From UBA11612 sp963662375 (GTDB lineage: Bacteria > Pseudomonadota > Alphaproteobacteria > Rhodospirillales > Rhodospirillaceae): DNA of 64,000 bases. The position numbers were made by a program, and so were the translations under genes. The notes below the pieces were generated by a model. That model ran no database searches. It was given only the letters and a program-made list of their open reading frames with translations, and was not told the origin of the DNA. The first letter of the stretch is position 1. The number at the start of each line of letters is the position of its first letter. Below, piece by piece: positions 35,252 to 44,264 of the stretch. The DNA is taken from NCBI GenBank assembly GCA_963662375.2, contig CAXXRP010000005.1, positions 310,001-374,000 on the forward strand, written 5' to 3'.

Positions 35252-35547
35252 AACATTCTCCCCATGTGTGTGGTGAACTTCGCAGCCTAGATCAAGTCGT
35301 CAAGACCTAATCATCCTCCAACAGGGCATGCGCATCGACCATCCCGATCACGCCCCCCGCTCCCACCAAAATGCCCGGCAAGGATATACGATTAGGCGTT
35401 CAATGGCTAGTTCGAGTGGAAAAACAGATCCACCGATAGGTACTAATTAGAAACTGTCACAATAATGTCATAACGATAGGCTAAGTAGCTCAAATCAATG
35501 AGGTTATCTCCACTAATCTAGTATTACATTTCTAGGCTAGACCATGC

Positions 35548-35576
35548 AAATTTTGGGGCTTATAACTATCTGTTGA
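35548..35576. repeat. Left inverted repeat of the IS1595 element
   Basis: Reads AAATTTTGGGGCTTATAACT and continues ATCTGTTGA. It is the reverse complement of 37796-37824 apart from one extra G and T/A differences in the outer seven bases. Confidence 0.85.
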
Positions 35577-35640
35577 TTTCCCTCTGACGACATGTTGTGC
35601 CACGCCGTATAGTCAGCACGACATAGGCCACTGAGCACCA

Positions 35641-35666
35641 GAAAGCCGGGTTCCAGCCCGGCTTTC
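35641..35666. terminator. Strong hairpin inside the IS left end
   Basis: Perfect 10-bp stem GAAAGCCGGG / CCCGGCTTTC with loop TTCCAG. No U-tract follows on the right. It could stop outside transcription from entering the element, as seen in other IS elements, or act as a weak terminator. Confidence 0.45.
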
Positions 35667-35782
35667 GGTAACAGTTGGCCCCGCGTAAACCGTAGGAGGC
35701 GCGCGGAACGGCAAAACAGCGTCAGGAAGAATCATCGCTGATTCCTGACCGCCCGTCAAGTGCGCCTTCCTTCGATAGAAGG

Positions 35783-36151
35783 ATGCGAACAATGACGTTG
35801 AATGTAAAATGGCGTACGTGTGGTGAAAACAAGCACTGGTGCAACCTCGAAAATCTGACTCTCCCGCTTAGCGGAACTCCCTATGGGGTCTACTTAATCT
35901 GGCACAAAGGGAAGCCCGGTCGTGTCGTGCGCGTGGGTCAAGGGAACATCTCTGACAGACTAGCCAAACACAGGAAGGACCCTGAGATTGTTGGTTATGC
36001 GACGCGTGGCACTCTAATGGTCACATGGGCAGCGGTACTGTCGGCCCATAGGGATGGTGTTGAGAGTTATCTTGCGGATCTGTGGAATCCACTAATCGGA
36101 GATGCGTTCCCAGACGCTCGTCCGGTTGAGGTGAATTCTCCGTGGTCTTAG
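35783..36151 (+). CDS. GIY-YIG-like nuclease-fold protein (IS passenger)
   Basis: 122 aa. The segment YGVYLIWHKGKPGRVVRVGQGNISDRLAKHRKD fits the GIY-YIG pattern (GVY, then V-G-x-G and a basic helix). The later glutamate of the family may be Glu in DGVESYLADL. It may be a nuclease or a degenerate DNA-binding relative. It lies inside the IS1595 element, divergent from the transposase, with its 3' end overlapped antisense by a small gene. Confidence 0.55.
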   Translation: MRTMTLNVKWRTCGENKHWCNLENLTLPLSGTPYGVYLIWHKGKPGRVVRVGQGNISDRLAKHRKDPEIVGYATRGTLMVTWAAVLSAHRDGVESYLADLWNPLIGDAFPDARPVEVNSPWS

Positions 36152-36308
36152 TGGCCATGCCGGCGAGAATGGCATCTGCTGTCTCAATCAACTTCATATA
36201 CTGATACCAAGACCACGGAGGCTCCGTATCGTCGGCGATCTTTGCTTTTGCCCATGCTCGAATGCTCTCAAGCTCCTTCTTCATGGACGGCGCGCGCGCT
36301 GACATCAT
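36021..36308 (-). CDS. Small helical protein (IS passenger)
   Basis: 95 aa, family not recognised. Residues 9-52 (MKKELESIRAWAKAKIADD, PPWSWYQYMKLIETADAIL) look like a genuine helical protein. The last 40 residues lie antisense to the GIY-YIG gene and are of low complexity. AAAGGAGG precedes the ATG, which argues for translation. Confidence 0.5.
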   Translation of the reverse strand: MMSARAPSMKKELESIRAWAKAKIADDTEPPWSWYQYMKLIETADAILAGMATKTTENSPQPDERLGTHLRLVDSTDPQDNSQHHPYGPTVPLPM

Positions 36309-36399
36309 GCCTCCTTTCTGGGGATAACCATGGTTCTATCCCATACGGTCATGTGTTCTGGCAAGAGCATACAATCAACTATCAAGAAGGAGAATGCTC

Positions 36400-36663
36400 A
36401 TGAGTGCGAACATCCTGCAACTCCGCGAAGTAAAAGTAGCCGGCATACGTTTCCGAGACGTTGGAGATGCCGCCAACGCATTGGAGGTTACAGTAAATGT
36501 CTATTTCATTGACATAAAAGACCATCTTACGTTATCGGTCTACATGTCGCGGATCCCGAACGAGACAGACTTTGAACAGACGACTCGATCTTTGGAGAAG
36601 GCGTATGATCTTCTTGCATTTGTTCCCGATAAAAAACTCTTTCAGCAACTCGCCCGGCAATAA
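36400..36663 (+). CDS. Hypothetical small protein (IS passenger)
   Basis: 87 aa from ATG 36400, placed 9 bases after AAGGAG; a second ATG at 36394 is too close to that site. Mixed alpha/beta sequence with VAGIRFRDVGDAANALEVTV. No family recognised. Confidence 0.5.
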   Translation: MSANILQLREVKVAGIRFRDVGDAANALEVTVNVYFIDIKDHLTLSVYMSRIPNETDFEQTTRSLEKAYDLLAFVPDKKLFQQLARQ

Positions 36664-36748
36664 ATTCAATAAAATCAATCACCTCGGGATGATCTAGCAG
36701 CTTAAGAATTTCTTTGGGAGTTAGATCGGCTTGATTTAGCTTGCGCAT
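36527..36748 (-). CDS. Hypothetical small protein (IS passenger)
   Basis: 73 aa. The first 45 residues (LTPKEILKLLDHPEVIDFIE, FIAGRVAERVFYREQ) form a plausible helical protein, and GAGGTG stands 7 bases before the ATG. It overlaps the previous gene antisense, so one of the two could be spurious. Confidence 0.4.
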   Translation of the reverse strand: MRKLNQADLTPKEILKLLDHPEVIDFIEFIAGRVAERVFYREQMQEDHTPSPKIESSVQSLSRSGSATCRPIT

Positions 36749-36813
36749 AGCAAAGCACCTCGGCTAGTTTGACCAAGGTGCTCGCCCTTCTGATTGCGCG
36801 TCCCTGCCAAGAG

Positions 36814-37746
36814 CTACGCGATCAGATCACGGTATCTTAGCCGCCTTCCAACCATTCCGGCAACAACCGATTGCATCTGGTCAAGGGTGTTTTGCTCGCG
36901 GACACCGTGGCGACCGGAAAACTCGTCAACATAGCGTTGCAAATGCTTGGCGCTGATCTTGTGGTAGACGCCCTTGTGCGCCCGTTTCAGCATGCTCCAG
37001 AACGACTCGATCCCGTTGGTGTGGGCCATATCACGGACATATTCGCCAACGCTATGGCGGACGCTCGTGTGGTCGAAGGGCATGCCCTTGTAGGCCGCTG
37101 CATCGTCCGTGTAGACCGTCGCGCCGTTGGCCGCTGTCTCGACAACTAATTTCTGTAGGGTCTTCGCGTCGGTATTCTCGACGACCTTGGCCTTGATCTT
37201 GTTGGTCTTGCGGTCCTTCGCGCCGACAACGGCGGTCTTGCCGACGGCACCACGTCCGGCATTTAGCTTCTTGCCCTTGTGCTTGTTGCGCTCCCTGCCA
37301 CCCATGTAGGTTTCGTCAATCTCAACAGGTCCGGCAAATGGCGAATCTTCGCTTTCCCACGCCTTGCGGATACGCTGGAGCATGAACCAAGCCGTCTTCT
37401 GGGGCACGCCTATGTCGCGGTGCAACTTCATGCTCGATACGCCCTTGAGGCTTGTCAGGTGCAGGTAGATCGCGAAAACCCACTTGCGCAAGGGAAGATG
37501 CGAGTCGCCCATGACAGTCCCGGTTTTGACCGAGAAGTAAGACCGGCAATCCGAGCAGCGATAGGGCATGTGATTATGTCCCGCATTATGGGTCCGGGTG
37601 CTTCCGCAGACCGGGCAATAGCGGCCGTCCTGCCAAACGCGGGACTCAAACCACTGACGGGCCGAATTTTCGTCGGGAAACATATCGCAAAGCTGCACCA
37701 TCGTGAGCCCTTCGCGGTCTGATTTTCCTGGTGCTTTGTGTGCCAT
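36814..37746 (-). CDS. IS1595-family transposase
   Basis: 310 aa from ATG 37746, which has a full AAGGAGG site. N-terminal zinc ribbon CPVCGS...CSDC (about residues 44-68), then the DDE-type core with Asp in GPVEIDETYMGGRE, Asp in TVYTDDAAAY and the IS1595-typical Asn/Glu-containing HTNGIESFWSMLKRAHKGVYH. The gene appears intact. Confidence 0.93.
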   Translation of the reverse strand: MAHKAPGKSDREGLTMVQLCDMFPDENSARQWFESRVWQDGRYCPVCGSTRTHNAGHNHMPYRCSDCRSYFSVKTGTVMGDSHLPLRKWVFAIYLHLTSLKGVSSMKLHRDIGVPQKTAWFMLQRIRKAWESEDSPFAGPVEIDETYMGGRERNKHKGKKLNAGRGAVGKTAVVGAKDRKTNKIKAKVVENTDAKTLQKLVVETAANGATVYTDDAAAYKGMPFDHTSVRHSVGEYVRDMAHTNGIESFWSMLKRAHKGVYHKISAKHLQRYVDEFSGRHGVREQNTLDQMQSVVAGMVGRRLRYRDLIA

Positions 37747-37795
37747 AACCAACCTCCTTGCTATCCCAAGAACATAGGGCCTCAAGGCGAGCTTG

Positions 37796-37824
37796 TCAAC
37801 AGATAGTTATAAGCCCCCAAATTT
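37796..37824. repeat. Right inverted repeat of the IS1595 element
   Basis: TCAACAGATAGTTATAAGCC and CCCAAATTT; reverse complement of the left repeat at 35548. It lies 19 bases from the stop of the serine-hydrolase gene. Confidence 0.85.
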
Positions 37825-37843
37825 TCACAAGACGGAGGCATCT

Positions 37844-39397
37844 CTATTGATCCGCTATCTTGTGAAATCCTCCAGCATTCACGTGTCCGAACATCCAAGT
37901 GGCCATCCCGTTCGAATCGACGGTGAAGACGTAGCTGTTGTTGACCCCGAACCCGGCATCCAGTTCGAGTGTCCGGTCGAGCGTGAACGTGTGCGGCCCC
38001 GCCGGGCGATAAACGCCCCGGCCGTCGATGATTAGGCCGTCGCCGCCGCTGTCGGTCACGGCGACTTCGCGGGGCGATCGATCAGAATTCGGATTGCGTG
38101 GAACATCGCGATAGGGGCCCGTGTATTTGGCCAAATTCATGTTCATGTCCCGATGGATCGGCAGCGGCCCGAGGAAATGTTCGAGGATGAGTGCGCGGAC
38201 GCCGCTGTGAGAGAGTGCCGGCTCCACCGAACCACTGATGGGCTTTGCGTCAGTTCCCGTGGGCATCTCGGCACCGTCCCGGGGTTCTCCCCCCCCGGCC
38301 ATGGTGGCGAAGATGCCGATTTTCTTGTCCATCAGCCAAAAAATCATCGAGCGATGCTGAAGGCTGCCGTACTGCTCCATCACCCGCTCGCCGTTGTAGT
38401 CGTAGGTGAAGAACTTCATGCCGAATCCGCTGGCGTCGGGATGGTTGGCCCGGTGCTGCGTATGCGCCAGCTTCCAGGTCTTGTCCGACAAGAGGGCCTT
38501 ACCCAAAGGGCCCGAGCCTTCCTGGAGATTGGCCATCAGCCACTTGGCATAGTCGTCTGTAGTGGAGGTATTGCTGCCGGCTGCGGCGATCAGCGGGTTC
38601 AGCGTCGGATAAGGTAACGGTACCGCAACGCCGTTTTCGACGAAGGCATACTGAACAATCATGTTAGCCGGAGGCTGCTCGCCAACACTCAACTCGGTCT
38701 GCGTCATGCCAAGCGGCTTATAGATGTTCTCTCGCAGATAATCCGGCAGACCCTGTCCGCTGACATCTTCGATCATGAAACCGAGGATGGCGGTACAGAC
38801 GTTACAATAAACCGAGAGAGTGTCGGCCGGACGGGCGTAGCCCGGCAGCACTGATTTGATGATTTCGCCGGACATCGGTGTCTTGGTCGTCTCGGTCGTG
38901 AACTCGAGACTGCTGCCGTTGCCGGCAAAGCCCCCGCGGTGGGTCAGAAGATCCCAGATCGTGATCTGCTCGCCGTTGTTGGGCGGCAATTGAAATCGCT
39001 TCAGGTATTTGTTCACCGGATCGTCAAGCGAGGCGATATTGCCGCGTTCGAGCAGCTGCCCTACCGAGACGCCGATGAACTGCTTTGTGGTCGAAGCGGT
39101 GCGGGTCTTGGTAACGTTCGGATCGAAGGGCTTCTGACTTGCCCAGTCCTGATAGCCGTAGCCCTTGATGAACACGACCTTGTTCGCGTCGGTGACGACG
39201 AAACCGAGGCCGGAGATACGATGCTCCGCAAGAGCCCTTCCGAAAACCTCATCAGCCCAGCGCTCAATTGCCGCCGGCTCGAAAACATCGGAGGATGTTT
39301 GCTGTTGCGCCAAAGTTGGCGTCACGAACCACGCCGCAAAAAAGATCCCAGCAAAGCCAACCGCCGCAAGACGGTGTAGCTTGGGCTGCATAAACAT
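37844..39397 (-). CDS. Exported serine hydrolase, class C beta-lactamase fold
   Basis: 517 aa. Signal peptide to LA-Q30, then the beta-lactamase/DD-peptidase-like domain with nucleophile Ser102 in S-T-T-K105, Tyr-x-Asn as YCN in TLSVYCNVCTAILGF, and a C-terminal beta domain. Such enzymes can be esterases, D-aminopeptidases or peptidases; the substrate is unknown. It is a clear paralogue of the gene at 42484 (shared SGLxxxVT, KGYGYxDWA, PVNKYLKRxQL, HPDASGFGM). Confidence 0.9.
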   Translation of the reverse strand: MFMQPKLHRLAAVGFAGIFFAAWFVTPTLAQQQTSSDVFEPAAIERWADEVFGRALAEHRISGLGFVVTDANKVVFIKGYGYQDWASQKPFDPNVTKTRTASTTKQFIGVSVGQLLERGNIASLDDPVNKYLKRFQLPPNNGEQITIWDLLTHRGGFAGNGSSLEFTTETTKTPMSGEIIKSVLPGYARPADTLSVYCNVCTAILGFMIEDVSGQGLPDYLRENIYKPLGMTQTELSVGEQPPANMIVQYAFVENGVAVPLPYPTLNPLIAAAGSNTSTTDDYAKWLMANLQEGSGPLGKALLSDKTWKLAHTQHRANHPDASGFGMKFFTYDYNGERVMEQYGSLQHRSMIFWLMDKKIGIFATMAGGGEPRDGAEMPTGTDAKPISGSVEPALSHSGVRALILEHFLGPLPIHRDMNMNLAKYTGPYRDVPRNPNSDRSPREVAVTDSGGDGLIIDGRGVYRPAGPHTFTLDRTLELDAGFGVNNSYVFTVDSNGMATWMFGHVNAGGFHKIADQ

Positions 39398-39809
39398 TAC
39401 CTATACCCCACCTTTGCCCCTTGATTTCTTCTTGATGAAGAAATCTTTACAGGTCACCTACCGGAACATCTTGTTCTAAAACTCACGATTTTGGTCCGGT
39501 GGTGGAAGATATTTGCTCGATCGTTCTTTGCGCGTTCGATCAAACTGAAGTGCGCCTGACTCTGTTTCCCCTTCTTGAAATTCTTGTTTCACGCAGTCGC
39601 ACCGTACCGACATCCTCACCTGTCGGCACACTGCCTTGCAATTTCTATGCAATACTAGCGCAATTTCTATGCAATACTAGGCCATATAGGCGGCAATGCG
39701 CTTGCGATTACGCTACGCGCAATTTTGAATATGCGCCACGCAGTTGAAGCGGTACGGCACGCGATTGCAGAAACACGTCAAACGCGCGGCGTTGCAAATT
39801 TACGGCCGG
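39398..39809. other. Intergenic region with a 21-bp tandem repeat
   Basis: 412 bases between two leftward genes, so it should contain the promoter of the serine hydrolase. No supported gene. Two copies of a 21-bp repeat lie at 39638-39680 and several CTTGATTTCTTCTTGATGAA-type direct repeats at about 39420-39440. Confidence 0.4.
39638..39680. repeat. Tandem 21-bp repeat
   Basis: GCAATTTCTATGCAATACTA followed by G occurs twice (39638-39658 and 39660-39680), period 22. Each unit itself contains GCAAT twice. It lies upstream of the leftward serine hydrolase and may be an operator for the neighbouring GlxA-type regulator. Confidence 0.7.
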
Positions 39810-40856
39810 CTAGTGAATGTTCTGAGCAGCGCGGATCGGCGACGTCTGCGACTGGCGCCTGACGTCGGACGGCTGCAAATGAAAGTGGGATTTGAACATG
39901 TTGGAGAAGTGTGAACAGCTGCCGAATCCGCACTCTAGAGCGATCGCCGTCACCGGCTTATCGGTCCGTTCGACCAGCCACCTTGCCTTTGCTAAACGAA
40001 GTTCGAGCCGGTAGGAACGCGGCGTGATGCCGATGGCCATGATAAAGCGGCGTTCAAGCTGACGGATGCTGACGCCGAGTGAAGCGCATATCTCATTCAG
40101 AGATATGGACACCGCTAGGCTGTCTTCGATTTTCAACATAACTTCCCGTACAAGCGTGTCACTACATTGATAGGCGCTGATTGCCTGATGCTGACTTGCA
40201 TTCACAGGATTTGGCGTCTCCTCACAGAGAAGCCGTAGCGTCTTTAACGCTTTTTCAGGATGTAGATGCTTTGAGATCAAGTGCGCGGCTAAATGCGCCG
40301 CGCTGACGCCGCCCGCACAAGTAATGATTTTCCCGTCCAGCACAAACATTTGAGCGGACTGAGCATCCAGATCGGGGAATTCCTCTTGAAATCTGTTCCG
40401 ATGGAACCGGCTTACGCATACTTTTCTTCCGCTCAGCAAACCCGCCCGTGCCAATACGAAAGAGCCGGTGCACACGCCGATCAATGAAATACCTGATCGC
40501 GCCGCCTTCTTTAAAAAGGAATTTGTCCCATCTGGAACCACCTGGCCTTGGTGGAGCATTCCCCCTACCACAACGACATAGTCGAACTCTCTTGGATCCC
40601 GCATGGCAGTGTTTGGGCGGACAGCCACGCCGCAGCTTGAGGTAATCGGTTCGTTCTCGTCGCCGAGGACGCTCCAGCTACATTCAATGGGGCGGCTGCG
40701 GTCTCCTTCGTCGCCGGCCAGGCGCAGCGCATCAACAAAACAAGCGAATGCCGCGAGTGTGAAGGGCTGAACCAGAACAAAGCCGACGCGCAGCTTTGGG
40801 ACTGGAGCACTCGCATCTCCGTAGACACCGTTATGAATCACATCCTTGTGAGTCAT
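39810..40856 (-). CDS. GlxA-family AraC-type transcriptional regulator
   Basis: N-terminal DJ-1/PfpI-like domain (LRVGFVLVQPFTLAAFACFV, GVCTGSFVLARAGLL with the nucleophile-elbow Cys) and a C-terminal AraC double helix-turn-helix (ISLNEICASLGVSIRQLERRF, PVTAIALECGFGSCSHFSNMFK). Relatives regulate catabolism of amines such as betaine and carnitine. ATG 40856 (348 aa) has AGGGA upstream; 22 codons are open before it. Neighbouring targets could be the hydrolase and NHL genes. Confidence 0.9.
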   Translation of the reverse strand: MTHKDVIHNGVYGDASAPVPKLRVGFVLVQPFTLAAFACFVDALRLAGDEGDRSRPIECSWSVLGDENEPITSSCGVAVRPNTAMRDPREFDYVVVVGGMLHQGQVVPDGTNSFLKKAARSGISLIGVCTGSFVLARAGLLSGRKVCVSRFHRNRFQEEFPDLDAQSAQMFVLDGKIITCAGGVSAAHLAAHLISKHLHPEKALKTLRLLCEETPNPVNASQHQAISAYQCSDTLVREVMLKIEDSLAVSISLNEICASLGVSIRQLERRFIMAIGITPRSYRLELRLAKARWLVERTDKPVTAIALECGFGSCSHFSNMFKSHFHLQPSDVRRQSQTSPIRAAQNIH

Positions 40857-41124
40857 CGTGTCGCGTTCCCTGTGCTTTTTTAGAGGATTGCATTGCACTG
40901 CACAAAAGGCAACACTGTTCACGTTGTTCGCTAAACACTCTTATCGTTTGATATTGTAACAAGGGTGCAAGAGCACACTTTGTTTACGACTATCGCGTGC
41001 GGCGAATTGATCGGCCCGAGTTGGATGTTGCCGAATTTTCAGGTGCGTAACCCGATTTCGCAGTATCGGTACCACGGCGCGCGAACGACACGCCGAACCT
41101 CGCTTTAGCCAGGCAAGCGCAAAA

Positions 41125-42090
41125 TTAGTCCCGAGGGCGAAAGAAAATGACGGCTTCGGTATTTATGGTGCCCGGAAACAGTGTGCCGTCGGCGCCCACG
41201 TTCAATTGGTGCGCAAAGACTTCCACCTTTCCGATCACATCGCCGCTGGCGGGATTAAATTTGAGAATATGGGAATCGGTTCCATAGGGGCCTCCCCTCG
41301 GATGGACGCCAAGGTGCAGATTGCCATCTTCCCCCGCGCTAACGCTAAATAGCTGGCCGCCGAACTTACGTTGCCCCAGAAAGTTTCCCTCGAGATCGAA
41401 CCACTGAAGGCGGCCGTTTTCGCGGTCGGCAGTATACAGCGTGCCATCGCGGCCCAACGCGATGCTGTGCATATTGTTGAACTCACCGGGCCCGGTTCCG
41501 CGACTTCCCCACTCTCGTATCTTCTTGCAATCGGCGCTGTAAACGACAACGCGACCATTGCAGTAGCCGTCCGAAACATAGAAGCGGCCATCGGTTCCAA
41601 ACGCTACGTCCGTCGCACCGCAGAATCTTCGTTCGGGATCCGGAATATCGCCGACATCGATTTCAAGTATCTTTTTTCCGGCTGCGGTGAACTTGAGAAT
41701 TTTGGAAAGATTGGCGTCGATCGTCCAAACGTTGCCCGCAGGATCAATGCGAATTCCATGAGGAATACCGTACATGCCTGCGCCCCAGGACCGGAGTACC
41801 TGCCCTTGCCCGTCCAGTACAACGACGGGATTTCCCTCGGGGGCTTCCGGACGGTGGAGCACATAGATATTGCCGCTCCGATCCGCGGCCACCGCAGAAA
41901 TGCTCTCGAAGCTTAGGCTCGGAATTGCCCGCAATTCGACACGGTCTACCGAAAGCTGTGGAGTCTCCTGAATCAACGCTCGCAATTGATCGCTATCGGC
42001 CTTCTCTTCCGGTGTGAGGCTCCTTTGCGCCAGGGCTGGGCTGACGGCCAAGCCCAACACAATCACGATTAGAACTCGTGCGATTGTCAT
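41125..42090 (-). CDS. Exported NHL-repeat six-bladed beta-propeller protein
   Basis: Signal peptide ending ALA-Q (about residue 22), then NHL/6-bladed propeller blades such as GIPHGIRIDPAGNVWTIDANLSKILKF, FGTDGRFYVSDGYCNGRVVVYS and MHSIALGRDGTLYTADRENGRLQWF. These propellers serve as lyases, lactonases or binding scaffolds. ATG 42090 has GGGAGGGG upstream. Its position beside two serine hydrolases suggests a shared degradative role, an inference. Confidence 0.85.
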   Translation of the reverse strand: MTIARVLIVIVLGLAVSPALAQRSLTPEEKADSDQLRALIQETPQLSVDRVELRAIPSLSFESISAVAADRSGNIYVLHRPEAPEGNPVVVLDGQGQVLRSWGAGMYGIPHGIRIDPAGNVWTIDANLSKILKFTAAGKKILEIDVGDIPDPERRFCGATDVAFGTDGRFYVSDGYCNGRVVVYSADCKKIREWGSRGTGPGEFNNMHSIALGRDGTLYTADRENGRLQWFDLEGNFLGQRKFGGQLFSVSAGEDGNLHLGVHPRGGPYGTDSHILKFNPASGDVIGKVEVFAHQLNVGADGTLFPGTINTEAVIFFRPRD

Positions 42091-42159
42091 TTGCGGTACC
42101 CCTCCCATGGAGCGTGCTGCCATAAATTGACATGCGAAACACAAGCCGTCGACATTCAA

Positions 42160-42483
42160 ATGCGCCTGCGATCGGCTGTTATTTCGAATTCCATCTCCAC
42201 TTTGCTGACGGGCTGACTGCTCAAATCCTCGATCCGATTACCAATCCGCGTTCGCACGTTGCGACAGCGCGACACCTTCTTTCATGAATACGACAAGAGA
42301 TGGAGAGTAGCCGTGTCTGGATCGCGAAACATTCAAACTACGCCGGCATGTGTAGGCCGGAAAAAACAACATCATGCTAGCAGAGCGAAGATGTGGTATG
42401 CTACCAGTGATCAACCGTCGCCGCTTATTTGCGTATGGCGGTCCGCTAAGAAAAGCAAGCTTTGAAAAAGGCAGGAGATCGAG
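42160..42483. other. Divergent intergenic region, no gene seen
   Basis: 324 bases between the NHL gene (leftward) and the second serine hydrolase (rightward), presumably holding both promoters. No supported frame. GCAGGAG near 42473 is the ribosome site for the rightward gene. Confidence 0.4.
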
Positions 42484-44091
42484 ATGCAAGGCGCAGAGCT
42501 TCCTCTCCAACCCGTTCCGGCAAATTCGAATCCGCAAGCGCGGCGCCACGGTATGGCGAAGGCATACGCGGCCGTATTACTGGTCGCAATGACACTGGTG
42601 GCATGTGATTCGGGAACTGAGCAGAACCATTCTACAGCGCCCGGCGATACCGCGGGGAAGCTCGAAACAGCGGTCGTTGAAAAGTGGGCTGATCATACAT
42701 TCGGTCGGATGATCGCCGAACACCGCGTGTCCGGATTGGCTGTCTCCGTGACCCATGGGAACGACGTGATATTCAAGAAAGGATACGGGTACGCCGACTG
42801 GGCCAACAAGGTGCCGGTAAATGCCGATACATCGGTGTTTCGGATTGCCTCCCTAACCAAGACATTTTTCGGAACGGCGATTGCTCAGCTATTGGAGCGG
42901 GGACAAATTGAGTCGCTGGATGATCCGGTCAATAAATACCTTAAGCGCGTTCAATTGGAGAATCCGTTCGGCGGCGAGATCACAATTTGGGATCTGCTGA
43001 CCCATCAAGGCGGCCTCGGGCGTGCGCAGGTCAGGTACGACGGGACAGGCCCGCACCCCGATCCTCCGCTGCCGGCCGAGTACATTGCCGAACATACGCC
43101 GCCTGTTGTGCGCGAACCCGGGACAATCTCTATCTACTGTAATCCCTGCAGCGCGACTCTTGGATTTATGGTCGAAGACATCACCGGCATGACGCTTCAA
43201 GAATATCTGAATGAGAATATTTTCCAGCCGCTGGGCATGACCCACACCGAATTAACCAATGCCCCGGAAGCGCCCAGCCCGGCTGTCGTGACTCAGTACG
43301 CCTTCGTACCGAACGGACCTCCGGTAGCGCTCCCCTACCCGCCGCTGACTCCCTACATTTCATACGCCGGAGACACCAATTCCACCGCCGGAGATATGGC
43401 GAATTGGCTCATTGCCCACACCATGGAGGGTGAAGGCACGGGACCTGCAATCCTCAAACCTGAGACCTTCAAGCTTATGCATGCCCGCAAGCGCGGCAAT
43501 CATCCCGACGCGAGCGGCTTCGGTATGCAGTTCTTTGTATACGATTACAACGGGGAAACCGTCATCGAGCACTACGGAAGTCTCAACTTCCGCTCTATGG
43601 AATTTATGATGCTCGATAGCAAAATCGGCGTTTTCGTGACGATGGCCGGCGGCGGCGAGCCCAGCGAAACGGAAATGGCACATGTGAACAATTCACTTGA
43701 ACCGATTTCAGGCCAGGTGCTACCAGAAGTGTCCCACAGCGGCGTGCGCGCCGTTGTGCTGGAACACTTCCTTGGCAAATTGCCAATCCCGGCGAATGTC
43801 GCCGCCGACACAAGCAAATACGTCGGCGTCTATCATAACGTACCGGTTGACCCGAACAGCGAGCCGTCGGGCCAAGGGCGGCTGGTGGAAGCCACAGAAG
43901 ACGGCGGGCTGATTATCGGCGGCGTTGGCGTTTATCGGCCTTCGGCTCCGGACACCTTCGCTTTGGATAAACAACTTCCTCTTGAGGCCGGGTTTCGCGA
44001 AAACAACAAGTATGTGTTTGCTGTTGGCCCGAGCGGCGCCATGCGCATGTATCCGCACATCAATGCCGGCGCGATGGAGAGAGCCGAGTAA
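42484..44091 (+). CDS. Serine hydrolase lipoprotein, class C beta-lactamase fold
   Basis: 535 aa. AGGAG stands 7 bases before ATG 42484, so I take this start although a lipoprotein signal begins only at Met24 (AYAAVLLVAMTLVAC, Cys41). Nucleophile Ser123 in S-L-T-K126, YCN in ISIYCNPCSATLGF, and a C-terminal beta domain. A paralogue of the hydrolase at 37844 but lipid-anchored instead of freely exported. Substrate unknown. Confidence 0.9.
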   Translation: MQGAELPLQPVPANSNPQARRHGMAKAYAAVLLVAMTLVACDSGTEQNHSTAPGDTAGKLETAVVEKWADHTFGRMIAEHRVSGLAVSVTHGNDVIFKKGYGYADWANKVPVNADTSVFRIASLTKTFFGTAIAQLLERGQIESLDDPVNKYLKRVQLENPFGGEITIWDLLTHQGGLGRAQVRYDGTGPHPDPPLPAEYIAEHTPPVVREPGTISIYCNPCSATLGFMVEDITGMTLQEYLNENIFQPLGMTHTELTNAPEAPSPAVVTQYAFVPNGPPVALPYPPLTPYISYAGDTNSTAGDMANWLIAHTMEGEGTGPAILKPETFKLMHARKRGNHPDASGFGMQFFVYDYNGETVIEHYGSLNFRSMEFMMLDSKIGVFVTMAGGGEPSETEMAHVNNSLEPISGQVLPEVSHSGVRAVVLEHFLGKLPIPANVAADTSKYVGVYHNVPVDPNSEPSGQGRLVEATEDGGLIIGGVGVYRPSAPDTFALDKQLPLEAGFRENNKYVFAVGPSGAMRMYPHINAGAMERAE

Positions 44092-44156
44092 AGCAACAGG
44101 CTGCATCATCCCAATCCAATGCATTGCATGCATGCCGACTAGGTTCGCCGGCTGAA

Positions 44157-44171
44157 GCTCAACTGTTGAGC
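44157..44171. repeat. 15-bp palindrome between hydrolase and TPR genes
   Basis: GCTCAACTGTTGAGC, 6-bp arms around CTG, about 66 bases after the hydrolase stop. No U-tract, so an operator is as likely as a terminator. Confidence 0.35.
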
Positions 44172-44264
44172 ATACCTCGCCAGCACTCCTTGCGGCCCTG
44201 GTCCAAGGCTCTTTCGCACCCTAGAATAGCCGGCCCACCAGCTGCGACGTGAGCCGCACCATAG

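Larger units (their letters stand above)
35548..37825 (-). mobile_element. IS1595-family insertion sequence with passenger genes
   Basis: About 2.28 kb bounded by near-perfect inverted repeats of about 29 bp (GGGGCTTATAACTATCTGTT core). It carries an IS1595-type transposase at the right and four short genes at the left: a GIY-YIG-like protein and three unknowns. A 10-bp hairpin stands near the left end. Some IS1595 groups are known to carry passengers. No 8-bp target duplication is visible at the ends, so the flanks may have been rearranged. Confidence 0.8.

Noticed and set aside
35530..37845. 8-bp target-site duplication of the IS1595 element
   Set aside because: Bases flanking the two inverted repeats do not match.
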